From NCBI GenBank assembly GCA_963805505.1, contig CAWDUP010000007.1, positions 310,001 to 374,000 on the forward strand: a stretch of DNA of 64,000 nt, read 5' to 3'. The position numbers and the translations under genes are program-made. Within the stretch, counting starts at the first letter, position 1, and each line of letters begins with the position of its first letter. A model generated the notes under the pieces. It ran no database searches, was not told where the DNA came from, and worked only from the letters and a program-made list of their open reading frames with translations. The stretch is from JANPBY01 sp963805505 (GTDB lineage: Bacteria > Actinomycetota > Actinomycetes > DATJPE01). Below, piece after piece: positions 52,203-61,663 of the stretch.

Positions 52203-55151
52203 GTGGCCGAACGCCTCATCGTCCGTGGCGCGCGTGAGCACAACCTCAAGGACGTCTCCGTCGACCTGCCGCGCGATGCGCTCATCGTGTTCACGGGGCT
52301 TTCCGGATCGGGGAAGTCCAGCCTGGCCTTCGACACGATCTTTGCCGAGGGGCAACGCCGCTACGTGGAGTCACTGTCTGCCTACGCCCGTCAGTTCCTC
52401 GGGCAGATGGACAAGCCGGATGTCGATTTCATCGAGGGTCTTTCGCCCGCGGTCTCGATCGACCAGAAGTCGACCAACCGCAACCCCAGGTCCACGGTCG
52501 GGACGATCACCGAGGTCTATGACTACCTCAGGTTGCTCTATGCCCGCGCGGGACGCCCGCACTGCCCGGTCTGCGCTCGTCCGATCGGCCGCCAGACTCC
52601 GCAAGCGATCGTCGACCGCGTCCTCGAGCTGGACGACGGGAGTCGCTTCCAGGTGCTGGCCCCTGTGGTCCGCAGCAGAAAGGGTGAATACTCCGAGCTG
52701 TTCAAAGAACTGCAGGCCAAGGGTTTCAGCCGCGCACGCGTCGACGGTGTCAACCACTCCCTCACCGAGCCGCCCACGCTGAAGAAGCAGCAGAAGCACA
52801 CCATCGAGGTCGTCGTCGACCGGCTGCAGGTCAAGGCCGGGGCGAAGCGTCGCTTGACCGACTCCATCGAGACGGCACTCTCGCTCGGAGGGGGACTGGT
52901 CACCCTCGAGTTCGTGGATCTCCCCGACGACGACCCGGCCCGGGAGCGACAGTTCTCCGAGCACCTCTACTGCCCCTACGACGACTTGTCCTTCGAGGAG
53001 CTGGAGCCACGATCGTTCTCGTTCAACAGCCCCTTCGGTGCCTGCCCCGAGTGCACCGGAATCGGCACCCGGATGGAAGTCGACCCCGAGCTCGTCGTCC
53101 CGGATCCCGATGCCTCGTTGGACGACGGCGCGCTGGCGCCGTGGAGCTCGGCGCACACCAGCGACTACTTCGGACGCCTGATCCAAGCCCTGGCCGAGAC
53201 GATCGGCTTCCGCACGGACGTCGCCTGGCGCCGGCTTCCGCCGAAGGCCCGTACGTCGCTGCTGCAGGGGCATCCCGACCAGGTTCACGTGCGCTACCAG
53301 AACCGCTATGGGCGTGAACGCTCCTACTACACGAACTTCGAGGGCGTGATCCCTTACGTGCAGCGGCGTCACGCCGAGGCCGAGAGTGACGCAAGCCGCG
53401 AGCGCTACGAAGGCTTCATGCGGGAGGTCCCCTGCCCTGCCTGCCAGGGTGCCCGGCTCAAGCCGGTCACGCTCGCCGTGACGCTGGGCGGTCGCTCCAT
53501 CGCGGAGGTCGCGGCGCTGCCGATCGTGGAGTGCGCCGATTTCTTGCGCACCCTTGACCTCGACCCGCGGGAGGCGCAGATCGCCGAACGCGTGCTGAAG
53601 GAGGTCAACGAACGACTCAGGTTCCTGCTCGACGTGGGGCTCGACTACCTCACCCTCGACCGACCGGCTGCGACGCTGGCAGGAGGTGAGGCGCAACGGA
53701 TCAGGTTGGCGACGCAGATCGGCTCAGGTCTGGTGGGAGTCCTCTATGTCCTGGACGAGCCCTCGATCGGCTTGCACCAGCGCGACAACCACCGGCTCAT
53801 CGAGACGTTGGTCAGACTTCGTGACCTGGGAAACACCCTGATCGTCGTGGAGCACGACGAGGACACCATCCGGATGGCCGACTGGGTCGTCGACATCGGG
53901 CCGGGCGCCGGTGAGCACGGTGGGCAGATCGTTGTCTCCGGCAGCGTCGACGACCTGCTGGCCTCACCTGATTCTCTGACCGGCCACTATCTGGCCGGTC
54001 GGCGGGAGATCGCGGTCCCCGAGGTCCGCCGACCCGTCACGCCGGCTCGCACGCTCCGAATCGAGGGCGCCCATGAGCACAACCTGCAAGACGTAGACGT
54101 CGAGATCCCGCTTGGCTGCTTCGTGGCGGTGACTGGCGTCTCCGGTTCAGGGAAGTCGACGCTGGTCAACGACATCCTCTACAACGTGCTGGCTCGCGAG
54201 CTCAACGGTGCACGGACCGTCCCCGGCCGCCACAAGCGCGTGCGCGGGGTCGAGCATCTCGACAAGGTGGTGCACGTCGACCAGGGGCCGATCGGGCGCA
54301 CGCCACGCTCGAACCCAGCCACCTACACGGGCGTGTTCGACCACGTCCGCAAGCTCTTCGCCCAGACCAGCGAAGCCAAGGTCCGCGGCTATCTGCAGGG
54401 CAGGTTCTCCTTCAACGTCAAGGGCGGTCGCTGCGAGGCCTGCGCAGGCGACGGAACCATCAAGATCGAGATGAACTTCCTGCCCGACGTCTATGTCCCT
54501 TGCGAGGTGTGTCACGGTGCGCGCTACAACCGCGAGACCCTCGAGGTGCACTTCAAGGGCAAGACCATCGCTGAGGTCTTGGACATGTCGATCGAGGAGG
54601 GACTCGACTTCTTCGCGGCGGTTCCGCCGATCGCCCGTCACCTGCAGACGTTGAACGACGTCGGGCTCGGCTACGTCCGACTGGGCCAGCCGGCGCCTAC
54701 GCTGTCCGGCGGGGAGGCGCAACGGGTCAAGCTGGCCGCCGAGCTCCAGAAGCGTTCGACGGGCCGCACCGTCTATGTCTTGGACGAACCCACCACCGGG
54801 CTGCACTTCGAGGACATCGCCAAGCTGCTCGGTGTGCTGCAGAGCTTGGTCGACAAGGGCAACTCGGTCGTCGTCATCGAGCACAACCTCGATGTGGTCA
54901 AGACCGCCGACTGGATCATCGACATGGGTCCGGAGGGAGGCACCGGGGGTGGGTTGGTCGTGGCGACGGGCACACCCGAGGACGTGGCCGCGATGGCCGA
55001 CAGCCACACGGGCGGCTTCCTGAAACGGCTCGTCGTGCCGAGCGAACCGGTTCAGTCGGCTGTCCGCAAACGCCCCCAACGCAGTCCCCGTCGCTCGGCG
55101 ACCGGGTCTGGTTCGGCGAAGCCCCGTTCGGCCAAGGCGAAGTCGGCCTGA
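52203..55151 (+). CDS. uvrA: UvrABC excinuclease subunit A
   Basis: Dimeric ABC-type damage sensor of nucleotide excision repair, 982 aa. First P-loop FTGLSGSGKSSLAFDTIFAEG, Zn sites CPVC, CPECTGIGTRM, CPACQG and CEACAGDGTIKIE with CEVCHG, signatures LAGGEAQRIRLA and LSGGEAQRVKLA, and Walker B YVLDEPSIGLHQRD and YVLDEPTTGLHFED. GTG 52203 follows GGAGG. The basic tail (PQRSPRRSATGS...) extends past the conserved end. Confidence 0.97.
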   Translation: MAERLIVRGAREHNLKDVSVDLPRDALIVFTGLSGSGKSSLAFDTIFAEGQRRYVESLSAYARQFLGQMDKPDVDFIEGLSPAVSIDQKSTNRNPRSTVGTITEVYDYLRLLYARAGRPHCPVCARPIGRQTPQAIVDRVLELDDGSRFQVLAPVVRSRKGEYSELFKELQAKGFSRARVDGVNHSLTEPPTLKKQQKHTIEVVVDRLQVKAGAKRRLTDSIETALSLGGGLVTLEFVDLPDDDPARERQFSEHLYCPYDDLSFEELEPRSFSFNSPFGACPECTGIGTRMEVDPELVVPDPDASLDDGALAPWSSAHTSDYFGRLIQALAETIGFRTDVAWRRLPPKARTSLLQGHPDQVHVRYQNRYGRERSYYTNFEGVIPYVQRRHAEAESDASRERYEGFMREVPCPACQGARLKPVTLAVTLGGRSIAEVAALPIVECADFLRTLDLDPREAQIAERVLKEVNERLRFLLDVGLDYLTLDRPAATLAGGEAQRIRLATQIGSGLVGVLYVLDEPSIGLHQRDNHRLIETLVRLRDLGNTLIVVEHDEDTIRMADWVVDIGPGAGEHGGQIVVSGSVDDLLASPDSLTGHYLAGRREIAVPEVRRPVTPARTLRIEGAHEHNLQDVDVEIPLGCFVAVTGVSGSGKSTLVNDILYNVLARELNGARTVPGRHKRVRGVEHLDKVVHVDQGPIGRTPRSNPATYTGVFDHVRKLFAQTSEAKVRGYLQGRFSFNVKGGRCEACAGDGTIKIEMNFLPDVYVPCEVCHGARYNRETLEVHFKGKTIAEVLDMSIEEGLDFFAAVPPIARHLQTLNDVGLGYVRLGQPAPTLSGGEAQRVKLAAELQKRSTGRTVYVLDEPTTGLHFEDIAKLLGVLQSLVDKGNSVVVIEHNLDVVKTADWIIDMGPEGGTGGGLVVATGTPEDVAAMADSHTGGFLKRLVVPSEPVQSAVRKRPQRSPRRSATGSGSAKPRSAKAKSA

Positions 55152-55198
55152 ATCAACCAGTCAGCACCACAAACACCCCAGCGATGCAGGGAGATCCC

Positions 55199-55609
55199 GT
55201 GGAACAGCCCGACCGCAGGACCGTGCTTCTGGGTGCCGGGGCGCTCGGCGCCGCGGTGGCCGCCGTGCCGCTGCTCTCCGCATGTGGTGGCGGCAGCGGA
55301 GGCACGGCCAACGGCACTTCTGCAGCCCCGGTGACGGTGTCGACCGACTCGGTGCCGCTCCACGGCGGTGTGATCTCGGACAAGGTGGTGGTGACCCAGC
55401 CGGCAGATGGCGAGTTCCGAGCGTTCAGCGCCGTATGCCCACACCAGGGCTGCACGGTCGACGCGGTCGTCAACGACGTCATCAGCTGCCCTTGTCACGG
55501 TTCGACGTTCAGCGCCACAGACGGCGCTCGGCTCGGTGGCCCCGCAACCCGCGGACTGACGGAGTTCACCGCCACGGTTTCCGGATCTGAGGTGACTGTG
55601 GCCGACTGA
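55199..55609 (+). CDS. Rieske [2Fe-2S] lipoprotein with Tat-type signal
   Basis: 136 aa. The N-terminus DRRTVLLGAGALGAAVAAV is a twin-arginine signal, and LLSAC (Cys29) is a lipobox, so the protein should be folded before export and anchored outside. The cluster ligands are CPHQGC (near residue 80) and CPCHGS (near 97). It resembles the small ubiquinol-reductase-like Rieske domains of actinobacteria. GTG 55199 has AGGGAG 5 nt upstream; ATG 55184 has none. Electron-transfer partner unknown. Confidence 0.9.
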   Translation: MEQPDRRTVLLGAGALGAAVAAVPLLSACGGGSGGTANGTSAAPVTVSTDSVPLHGGVISDKVVVTQPADGEFRAFSAVCPHQGCTVDAVVNDVISCPCHGSTFSATDGARLGGPATRGLTEFTATVSGSEVTVAD

Positions 55610-55660
55610 CCGACTCGGCGCCGCGCCCGGCCCGTCGGTTCCGGGTCGTAGTCTCAGACG

Positions 55661-57664
55661 GTGGCAGATCCGTCGACCTACCGGCCAGCCCCGGGGTCGA
55701 TCCCGGATGCTCCAGGGGTCTACCGGTTCAAGGACGCACACGGCCGGGTCGTCTACGTCGGCAAGGCCAAGAGCCTGCGCTCCCGGCTGGGCTCGTACTT
55801 CCAGGATCTGACCGCGCTGCATCCGCGCACCCAGTCCATGGTCACCACGGCGGCCGCCGTCGACTGGACCGTCGTCTCGAACGAGGTCGAGGCGCTCCAG
55901 CTCGAGTACTCCTGGATCAAGGAGTTCGACCCTCGGTTCAACGTGAAATACCGGGATGACAAGAGCTACCCGAGCTTGGCCGTCACCCTGAACGAGGAAT
56001 ACCCGCGGTTGCAGGTCATGCGTGGGCCGAAACGCAAAGGGGTGCGCTACTACGGGCCCTACTCGCACGCCTGGGCCATCCGCGAGACGCTGGACCTGCT
56101 GCTCCGCGTCTTTCCCGCACGCACCTGCAGCGCAGGGGTCTTCCGTCGCGCCGGACAGGTCGGTCGGCCATGCCTGCTCGGCTACATCGGCAAGTGCTCC
56201 GCGCCGTGCGTCGGCCGGGTCGACGCCGAGGAGCACCGCGCCATCGTCGAGGACTTCTGCGCCTTCATGGACGGCAACACGACGCCCTACGTGCGCCGCC
56301 TGGAGCGCGAGATGCGGGCGGCGTCAGACGAGCAGGACTACGAGCGTGCGGCGCGGCTTCGTGACGACATCGGCGCCTTGACCAAGGCGATGGAGAAGAA
56401 CGCGGTCGTCCTTGGCGACGCGACGGATGCCGACGTCATCGCGCTGGCCGAAGACCCGCTGGAGGCAGCCGTCCAGGTGTTCCACGTCCGTGGTGGGAGG
56501 GTGCGTGGTCAACGCGGCTACGTGGTCGATCGGGTGGAGGACGGGACGACTGCTGACCTCATCGAGCGGTTGATCCAGCAGCTGTACGGCGGCGAAGCGG
56601 GAGACGCCGTCCCCCGTGAGGTGCTCGTGCCAGCGCTGCCCGACGACCACGTCGTCCTCGGGGAGTGGTTGTCCGAGCGTCGTGGCTCCCAGGTCGCGTT
56701 GCGGGTTCCCAGGCGCGGTGACAAGCGCGCCCTGCTCGAGACGGTGGCGCGCAATGCCGCCCAGACGCTGGTTCTGCACAAGACCAGGCGGGCCGGCGAT
56801 CTGACGGCCCGGTCCCAGGCGCTGGCCGAGCTGCAGGCTGCGCTCGACCTCACCGAGGCTCCGTTGCGGATCGAGTGCATCGATGTGTCGAACCTGCAGG
56901 GGACTGAGGTCGTCGCCTCCCTGGTCGTGTTCGAGGACGGGTTGGCCCGCAAGTCCGAATACCGAAGATTTGCGGTCCGCGGGGTCGAGGGGCAAGACGA
57001 CGTCGCGTCCATGCGCGAGGTCGTGACCCGACGGTTTCGGCGCTATCTGGAGGCTCGCGAACAGTCCGTCGACCTCGAGATCGACCTCTCGGCCGACTCC
57101 TCCGATCCCACCGTCGATGTGCGACCCGGGATCGACCCCGATACCGGCCGGCCCCGCAAGTTCGCCTACGCCCCCAACCTGCTGGTCGTTGACGGCGGCG
57201 CTCCTCAGGTAGCAGCCGCGAAGGCTGCGCTGACGGACCTGGGGATCGATGAGATCGCGGTCGTCGGGCTCGCCAAGCGGTTGGAGGAAGTTTGGCTCCC
57301 GGGCGAGTCCGAGCCGGTGATTCTCGGCCGGACGAGCGAAGCCCTCTATCTGCTCCAGCGGGTTCGTGACGAGGCGCACCGCTTCGCGATCACCTACCAC
57401 CGACAGCGCCGATCTCGCTCGATGACGGCCAGCGCTCTCGACGACGTCCCCGGACTCGGCGAGATCCGGCGCAAGGCGCTGCTCCGCCACTTCGGATCTC
57501 TCAAGCGCCTTCGAGCCGCGACCGAGGCCGAGGTTGCCGAGGTGCCCGGCGTCGGTCCGGCGACAGCAGCCGCGGTCGTGAGTGCCCTACGCTCGCCGGC
57601 CGCTGAGCCTGCTGCTACCCAACCGGCGGCAGTGAACGTGTCCACCGGTGAGATCCTCGACTGA
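55661..57664 (+). CDS. uvrC: UvrABC excinuclease subunit C
   Basis: Dual-incision endonuclease, 667 aa. GIY-YIG domain PGVYRFKDAHGRVVYVGKAKSLRSRLGSYF at the N-terminus, CSAPCVGRV, UVR domain near 205-240 (EMRAASDEQDYERAARLRDD), RNase H-like C-terminal nuclease domain with IECIDVSNLQGTEVVASLVVFEDG and LLVVDGGAPQVAAA, and twin helix-hairpin-helix (LDDVPGLGEIRRKALLRHFG, VPGVGPATAAAVVSAL). GTG start 52 nt after the Rieske stop. Confidence 0.97.
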   Translation: MADPSTYRPAPGSIPDAPGVYRFKDAHGRVVYVGKAKSLRSRLGSYFQDLTALHPRTQSMVTTAAAVDWTVVSNEVEALQLEYSWIKEFDPRFNVKYRDDKSYPSLAVTLNEEYPRLQVMRGPKRKGVRYYGPYSHAWAIRETLDLLLRVFPARTCSAGVFRRAGQVGRPCLLGYIGKCSAPCVGRVDAEEHRAIVEDFCAFMDGNTTPYVRRLEREMRAASDEQDYERAARLRDDIGALTKAMEKNAVVLGDATDADVIALAEDPLEAAVQVFHVRGGRVRGQRGYVVDRVEDGTTADLIERLIQQLYGGEAGDAVPREVLVPALPDDHVVLGEWLSERRGSQVALRVPRRGDKRALLETVARNAAQTLVLHKTRRAGDLTARSQALAELQAALDLTEAPLRIECIDVSNLQGTEVVASLVVFEDGLARKSEYRRFAVRGVEGQDDVASMREVVTRRFRRYLEAREQSVDLEIDLSADSSDPTVDVRPGIDPDTGRPRKFAYAPNLLVVDGGAPQVAAAKAALTDLGIDEIAVVGLAKRLEEVWLPGESEPVILGRTSEALYLLQRVRDEAHRFAITYHRQRRSRSMTASALDDVPGLGEIRRKALLRHFGSLKRLRAATEAEVAEVPGVGPATAAAVVSALRSPAAEPAATQPAAVNVSTGEILD

Positions 57665-57730
57665 TCGCGCACGCGATGGACCATGCTTAGGGTCGCCCGA
57701 GAGCCAGCGGCGCCAGACTGAGGAGGGCTA

Positions 57731-58615
57731 GTGCCCGATCACGCGTTGGACGGAGGTCGTCCCGAGCTGCTGATCGTGAGCGGGATGAGCGGAGCGGGTC
57801 GCACCACCGTTGGTGCTGCGCTCGAGGATCTGGGTTGGTTCGTGGTCGACAATCTTCCGCCCGGGCTCCTGCCGACACTGATGGACCTCGGCGCCCGCGG
57901 GCAGGGTGCCGTGCCGAAGATGGCCGCCATCGTCGACGTACGTGGTGGGGCGTTCTTCTCAGACCTGCGCGCGGTCCTCGAGACGTTGGCGGGGATGGGG
58001 ATCCAGCCGCAGGTCATGTATCTCGAAGCCTCGGATGACGTCCTGGTCCGGCGTTTCGAGTCCGTCCGCCGCCGTCACCCCCTGCAAGGCGACGGTCGAC
58101 TCACCGACGGGATCGCTGCTGAGCGGGAACTCCTGGAGGATCTTCGCGGTGACGCCGACCTGGTCATCGACACCAGCGACTTCAACGTGCACGAGCTTCG
58201 GGCCGCCGTCGAGGAGGCGATGGCCGACGCGGTCCACCCGGGCCTTCGGGCGACCGTGGTGACGTTCGGGTACAAGTACGGCGTCCCGCTGGACACCGAC
58301 TTGGTGCTCGACTGCCGATTCCTCCCCAACCCACACTGGCTGCCGGAACTGCGTCCTCGCACCGGTCTGGACGCGTCGGTCAGCGAATACGTCCTCGGCC
58401 AACCAGCGGCTGCGGAGGTCCTCGACCGGTTCCTCGACGTGGTCCGACTCATGGGTCCGGGCTACCTGCGTGAGGGGAAACGATTCGTCACGCTGGCGGT
58501 CGGGTGCACCGGCGGCAAGCATCGAAGTGTGGCCATGGGTGAGGAGCTGGCAGCGCGGCTCGAGTCGTCCGGCGTCCCCACGCGGGTCGTCCATCGTGAC
58601 CTGGGGCGGGAGTGA
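57731..58615 (+). CDS. rapZ: RapZ family RNase adapter / nucleotide-binding protein
   Basis: 294 aa. The P-loop is GMSGAGRTT, with Arg in place of the usual Lys, as is common in actinobacteria. The Walker B region is VVDNLPPGLLPTLMDL. The C-terminal block has VTFGYKYGVPLDTDLVLDCRFLPNPHW, FVTLAVGCTGGKHRSVAMGEELA. First gene of the conserved rapZ-yvcK-whiA group; its stop overlaps yvcK by GTGA. In E. coli RapZ steers glmZ RNA decay; the role here is unproven. Confidence 0.94.
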   Translation: MPDHALDGGRPELLIVSGMSGAGRTTVGAALEDLGWFVVDNLPPGLLPTLMDLGARGQGAVPKMAAIVDVRGGAFFSDLRAVLETLAGMGIQPQVMYLEASDDVLVRRFESVRRRHPLQGDGRLTDGIAAERELLEDLRGDADLVIDTSDFNVHELRAAVEEAMADAVHPGLRATVVTFGYKYGVPLDTDLVLDCRFLPNPHWLPELRPRTGLDASVSEYVLGQPAAAEVLDRFLDVVRLMGPGYLREGKRFVTLAVGCTGGKHRSVAMGEELAARLESSGVPTRVVHRDLGRE

Positions 58616-59586
58616 CGCCGGACGCCGGTCCCAAGGTTGTCGCTCTGGGAGGCGGGCACGGCCTTGCCGTCACGCTGAGCGCCCTTCGCAAGGTGACGCA
58701 CAACGGGGGCCTCGACCTGACGGCCGTGGTCACAGTCGCTGACGACGGGGGTTCGAGCGGCCGGTTGCGGGCCGAGTTCGGCATCCTTCCGCCAGGCGAC
58801 CTGCGGATGGCCTTGGCAGCGCTGTGTCGCGATGACCAGTGGGGTCAGACGTGGAGCGACGTCCTCCAGCACCGGTTCGGCGGTGCGGGAGAGCTTGCCG
58901 GCCATTCGTTGGGGAACCTGCTGATCGCGGCCCTTTGGGAGCGACACGGCACCGTGGAAGGCCTGGACTGGGTGGCCAGACTCCTCGGAGCACAGGGCCG
59001 GGTCCTGCCCATGGCGGCCGTGCCCCTCGACATCGAGGCCGAGATCCACGGCGCGGACGAGAGTTCCCCAAGCACGATCGTCCGCGGGCAGGTAGCCGTG
59101 GCCACCGCGGCCGGCAAGGTCGTCGGGGTCCGGCTGGTCCCCGCCGCGCCACCGGCCTGCCCTGAAGCGGTCCGGGCGATCCTCGACGCCGACCTGGTCG
59201 TCCTCGGGCCGGGCTCGTGGTTCTCCTCGGTGATCCCGCACCTGCTGGTCCCAGAGCTGCGCGATGCGCTGGCAGAGACAGCCGCACGTCTTGTCGTGAT
59301 CCTCAACCTAGGTTCCCAGCCGGGGGAGACGGATGGTTTCACCGCCGAGCAGCATCTCGACGTGCTCCTGGAGCACGCCCCAGATCTGCACATCGACGAC
59401 TTGCTGGCGGATCCGGCGGCGCTTGGGGGGCGAGATTCGCTGGCTGAGTGGTGTGAGCGGGAGCAGACGAACTTGACCCTCAGAGCGGTGGCGGTCGGGG
59501 ACGGGACCCCCCGACATGACCCAGATCGGCTGGCGGCGGCGTTCACCGAGATCCTTCGGCGTGGCAGGATCGGCCCATGGCGATGA
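58612..59586 (+). CDS. yvcK: YvcK/CofD-like gluconeogenesis factor
   Basis: 324 aa. Begins KVVALGGGHGLAVTLSALRKVTHNGGLDLTAVVTVADDGGSSGRLRAEFGILPPGDLRMALAAL, the diagnostic N-terminus of the family with the metal- and substrate-binding DDGGSSGRLR. It ends VLILRRG-like. In other bacteria it supports growth on gluconeogenic carbon and binds UDP-GlcNAc. It overlaps whiA by 10 nt and rapZ by 4 nt. Confidence 0.94.
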   Translation: MTPDAGPKVVALGGGHGLAVTLSALRKVTHNGGLDLTAVVTVADDGGSSGRLRAEFGILPPGDLRMALAALCRDDQWGQTWSDVLQHRFGGAGELAGHSLGNLLIAALWERHGTVEGLDWVARLLGAQGRVLPMAAVPLDIEAEIHGADESSPSTIVRGQVAVATAAGKVVGVRLVPAAPPACPEAVRAILDADLVVLGPGSWFSSVIPHLLVPELRDALAETAARLVVILNLGSQPGETDGFTAEQHLDVLLEHAPDLHIDDLLADPAALGGRDSLAEWCEREQTNLTLRAVAVGDGTPRHDPDRLAAAFTEILRRGRIGPWR

Positions 59587-60557
59587 CTTCGGCGGTGAAG
59601 GACGAGCTGTCACGAGTCGTCGTCACCGCCCCGTCGTGCCGCAAGGCAGAGGTCTCGGCCATGCTGAGATTCGCGGGCGGCCTGCACATCGTCTCCGGCC
59701 GCATCGTCGTCGAAGCCGAGCTCGACACCGGGTCGGTCGCCCGTCGCCTACGGCGCGACATCGCAGAGATCTACGGGCACAGCAGCGATGTCGCGGTGGT
59801 GGCGCCAGGGGGGCTGCGCCGAGGAAACCGTTACGTCGTTCGGGTCGTCAAGGACGGCGAGGCGCTGGCGCGCCAGACCGGCCTGCTCGATCTGCGTGGA
59901 CGGCCGGTGCGCGGTCTGCCACCGCAGGTGGTTTCCGGTTCCGTGGCAGACATCGAGGCGGCCTGGCGCGGCGCATTCTTGGCGCATGGATCGCTCACCG
60001 AGCCGGGTCGCTCCTCGGCCCTCGAGATCACCTGCCCCGGTCCAGAGGCGGCCCTTGCGCTGGTCGGGGCAGCCCGCAGGCTGGGCATCCCCTCGAAGGC
60101 GCGCGAGGTGCGGGGCGTCGACCGCGTCGTGGTCCGCGACGGCGATGCGATCAGCGAGCTGCTCACCCGTCTCGGCGCGCACGAGAGCGTCCTGGCCTGG
60201 GAGGAGCGACGGATGCGTCGCGAGGTCCGGGCGACGGCCAACCGGCTGGCGAACTTCGACGATGCCAACCTTCGGCGATCTGCGCGGGCCGCCGTGGCCG
60301 CGGCTGCTCGCGTGCAGCGAGCTCTGGAGATCTTGGGTGATGACATTCCAGACCACCTGGCCACGGCTGGACGGCTGCGCCTCGAGCACGGTCAGGCCAG
60401 TCTGGAGGAGCTGGGGGCGTTGGCCGACCCACCGATGACCAAGGACGCGGTCGCCGGTCGGATCCGGCGCTTGCTGGCCATGGCGGACAAGAAGGCCGAA
60501 GAGACCGGTGTCCCCAACACCGAGGCGAACCTCACTCCGGACATGCTGCAAGGCTGA
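59577..60557 (+). CDS. whiA: Sporulation/division transcription factor WhiA
   Basis: 326 aa. Starts MAMTSAVKDELSRVVVTAPSCRKAEVSAMLRFAGGLH. It has the LAGLIDADG-like domain and the C-terminal helix-turn-helix (about 230-310: LANFDDANLRRSARAAVAAAARVQRALEIL, RLRLEHGQASLEELGALADPPMTKDAVAGRIRRLL). WhiA regulates division genes, with WhiB in spore-formers, and is kept in non-sporulating actinobacteria. It is the third gene of the rapZ operon; gap follows after 89 nt. Confidence 0.95.
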   Translation: MAMTSAVKDELSRVVVTAPSCRKAEVSAMLRFAGGLHIVSGRIVVEAELDTGSVARRLRRDIAEIYGHSSDVAVVAPGGLRRGNRYVVRVVKDGEALARQTGLLDLRGRPVRGLPPQVVSGSVADIEAAWRGAFLAHGSLTEPGRSSALEITCPGPEAALALVGAARRLGIPSKAREVRGVDRVVVRDGDAISELLTRLGAHESVLAWEERRMRREVRATANRLANFDDANLRRSARAAVAAAARVQRALEILGDDIPDHLATAGRLRLEHGQASLEELGALADPPMTKDAVAGRIRRLLAMADKKAEETGVPNTEANLTPDMLQG

Positions 60558-60646
60558 GTCACCCGAGACGACCGATAGGCTGAAGACGCGCAAGAAGCCC
60601 AGCACCCGTGGCGAGTGTCCCGCAGGCGAACCAGTGAGGAGAAGTT

Positions 60647-61651
60647 GTGACCGTACGTGTCGGCGTCAATGGATTCGGTCGGATCGGCCGCAACTTCTTC
60701 CGGGCGGTGCGGGCATCGGGCGCCGACATCGAGATCGTGGCGGTCAACGACCTGACCGACAACAGAACCCTCGCCCACTTGCTGAAGTACGACTCCATCC
60801 TGGGCCGGCTCCCAGCCGAGGTGTCCAACACCGACGACGAGATCTTGGTCGACGGCGTGGGGATCCGGGCGTTCGAGGAGCGTGACCCGGCTGCCCTGAA
60901 GTGGGCGGACCTCGGGGTAGACATCGTCATCGAGTCGACCGGCTTCTTCACCGACGCCACCAAGGCCCGCGCGCACATCGACGGTGGGGCTCGGAAGGTG
61001 ATCATCTCTGCCCCGGCGAAGAACGAGGACATCACGGTCGTCATGGGTGTCAACCATGAGGACTACGACCCCGCAGAGCACACCATCGTGTCGAATGCGT
61101 CTTGCACGACGAACTGTCTCGCGCCCATGGCGAAGGCCATCCATGACGCGTTCACGATCGAGCGCGGGCTGATGACCACGATCCACGCCTATACCCAGGA
61201 CCAGAACCTGCAGGATGCCCCGCACCCTGATCTGCGGCGGGCGAGGGCGGCAGCGCTCAACATCGTGCCGACCTCCACCGGGGCGGCGAAGGCGATCGGG
61301 CTCGTCCTGCCCGATCTGAAGGGGAAGTTGGACGGGTTCGCCCTGCGGGTGCCGATCCCCACGGGGTCAGCCACTGATCTGACGGTCAACCTCGGGCGCG
61401 AGACCACGGCCGAGGAGCTCAACGACGCCGTGCGGGCCGCCGCCGAGGGCGCCATGAAGGGCTACCTGCGCTACACCGAGGACCCGATCGTGTCCTCTGA
61501 CATCGTCACCGATCCCGCGTCGTGCATCTTCGACGCAGCGCTGACCAAGGTGAGCGGCAACCAGGCGAAGGTCATCGGCTGGTACGACAACGAGTGGGGC
61601 TACAGCAACCGGCTCGCCGATCTGGTGCTCCACGTCGGCGCGAGCCTCTAG
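60647..61651 (+). CDS. gap: Glyceraldehyde-3-phosphate dehydrogenase
   Basis: 334 aa glycolytic enzyme. VRVGVNGFGRIGRNFFRA is the NAD-binding motif. The catalytic Cys is in SNASCTTNCLAPMAKAIHDAF and the catalytic His in YTQDQNLQDAPHPDLRRARAAA. It ends WYDNEWGYSNRLADL. GTG 60647 follows GGAGAA. It is the first gene of the gap-pgk-tpiA set. Confidence 0.97.
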   Translation: MTVRVGVNGFGRIGRNFFRAVRASGADIEIVAVNDLTDNRTLAHLLKYDSILGRLPAEVSNTDDEILVDGVGIRAFEERDPAALKWADLGVDIVIESTGFFTDATKARAHIDGGARKVIISAPAKNEDITVVMGVNHEDYDPAEHTIVSNASCTTNCLAPMAKAIHDAFTIERGLMTTIHAYTQDQNLQDAPHPDLRRARAAALNIVPTSTGAAKAIGLVLPDLKGKLDGFALRVPIPTGSATDLTVNLGRETTAEELNDAVRAAAEGAMKGYLRYTEDPIVSSDIVTDPASCIFDAALTKVSGNQAKVIGWYDNEWGYSNRLADLVLHVGASL

Positions 61652-61663
61652 GCAGGGCGCCGA

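Noticed and set aside
52371..53696. Open frame of 441 codons antisense to uvrA
   Set aside because: Antisense shadow of conserved uvrA codons; no domain or ribosome site.
57758..57830. RapZ P-loop with Arg instead of Lys as a broken enzyme
   Set aside because: GMSGAGR(S/T)T is the usual form in actinobacterial RapZ proteins, so it is not unusual.
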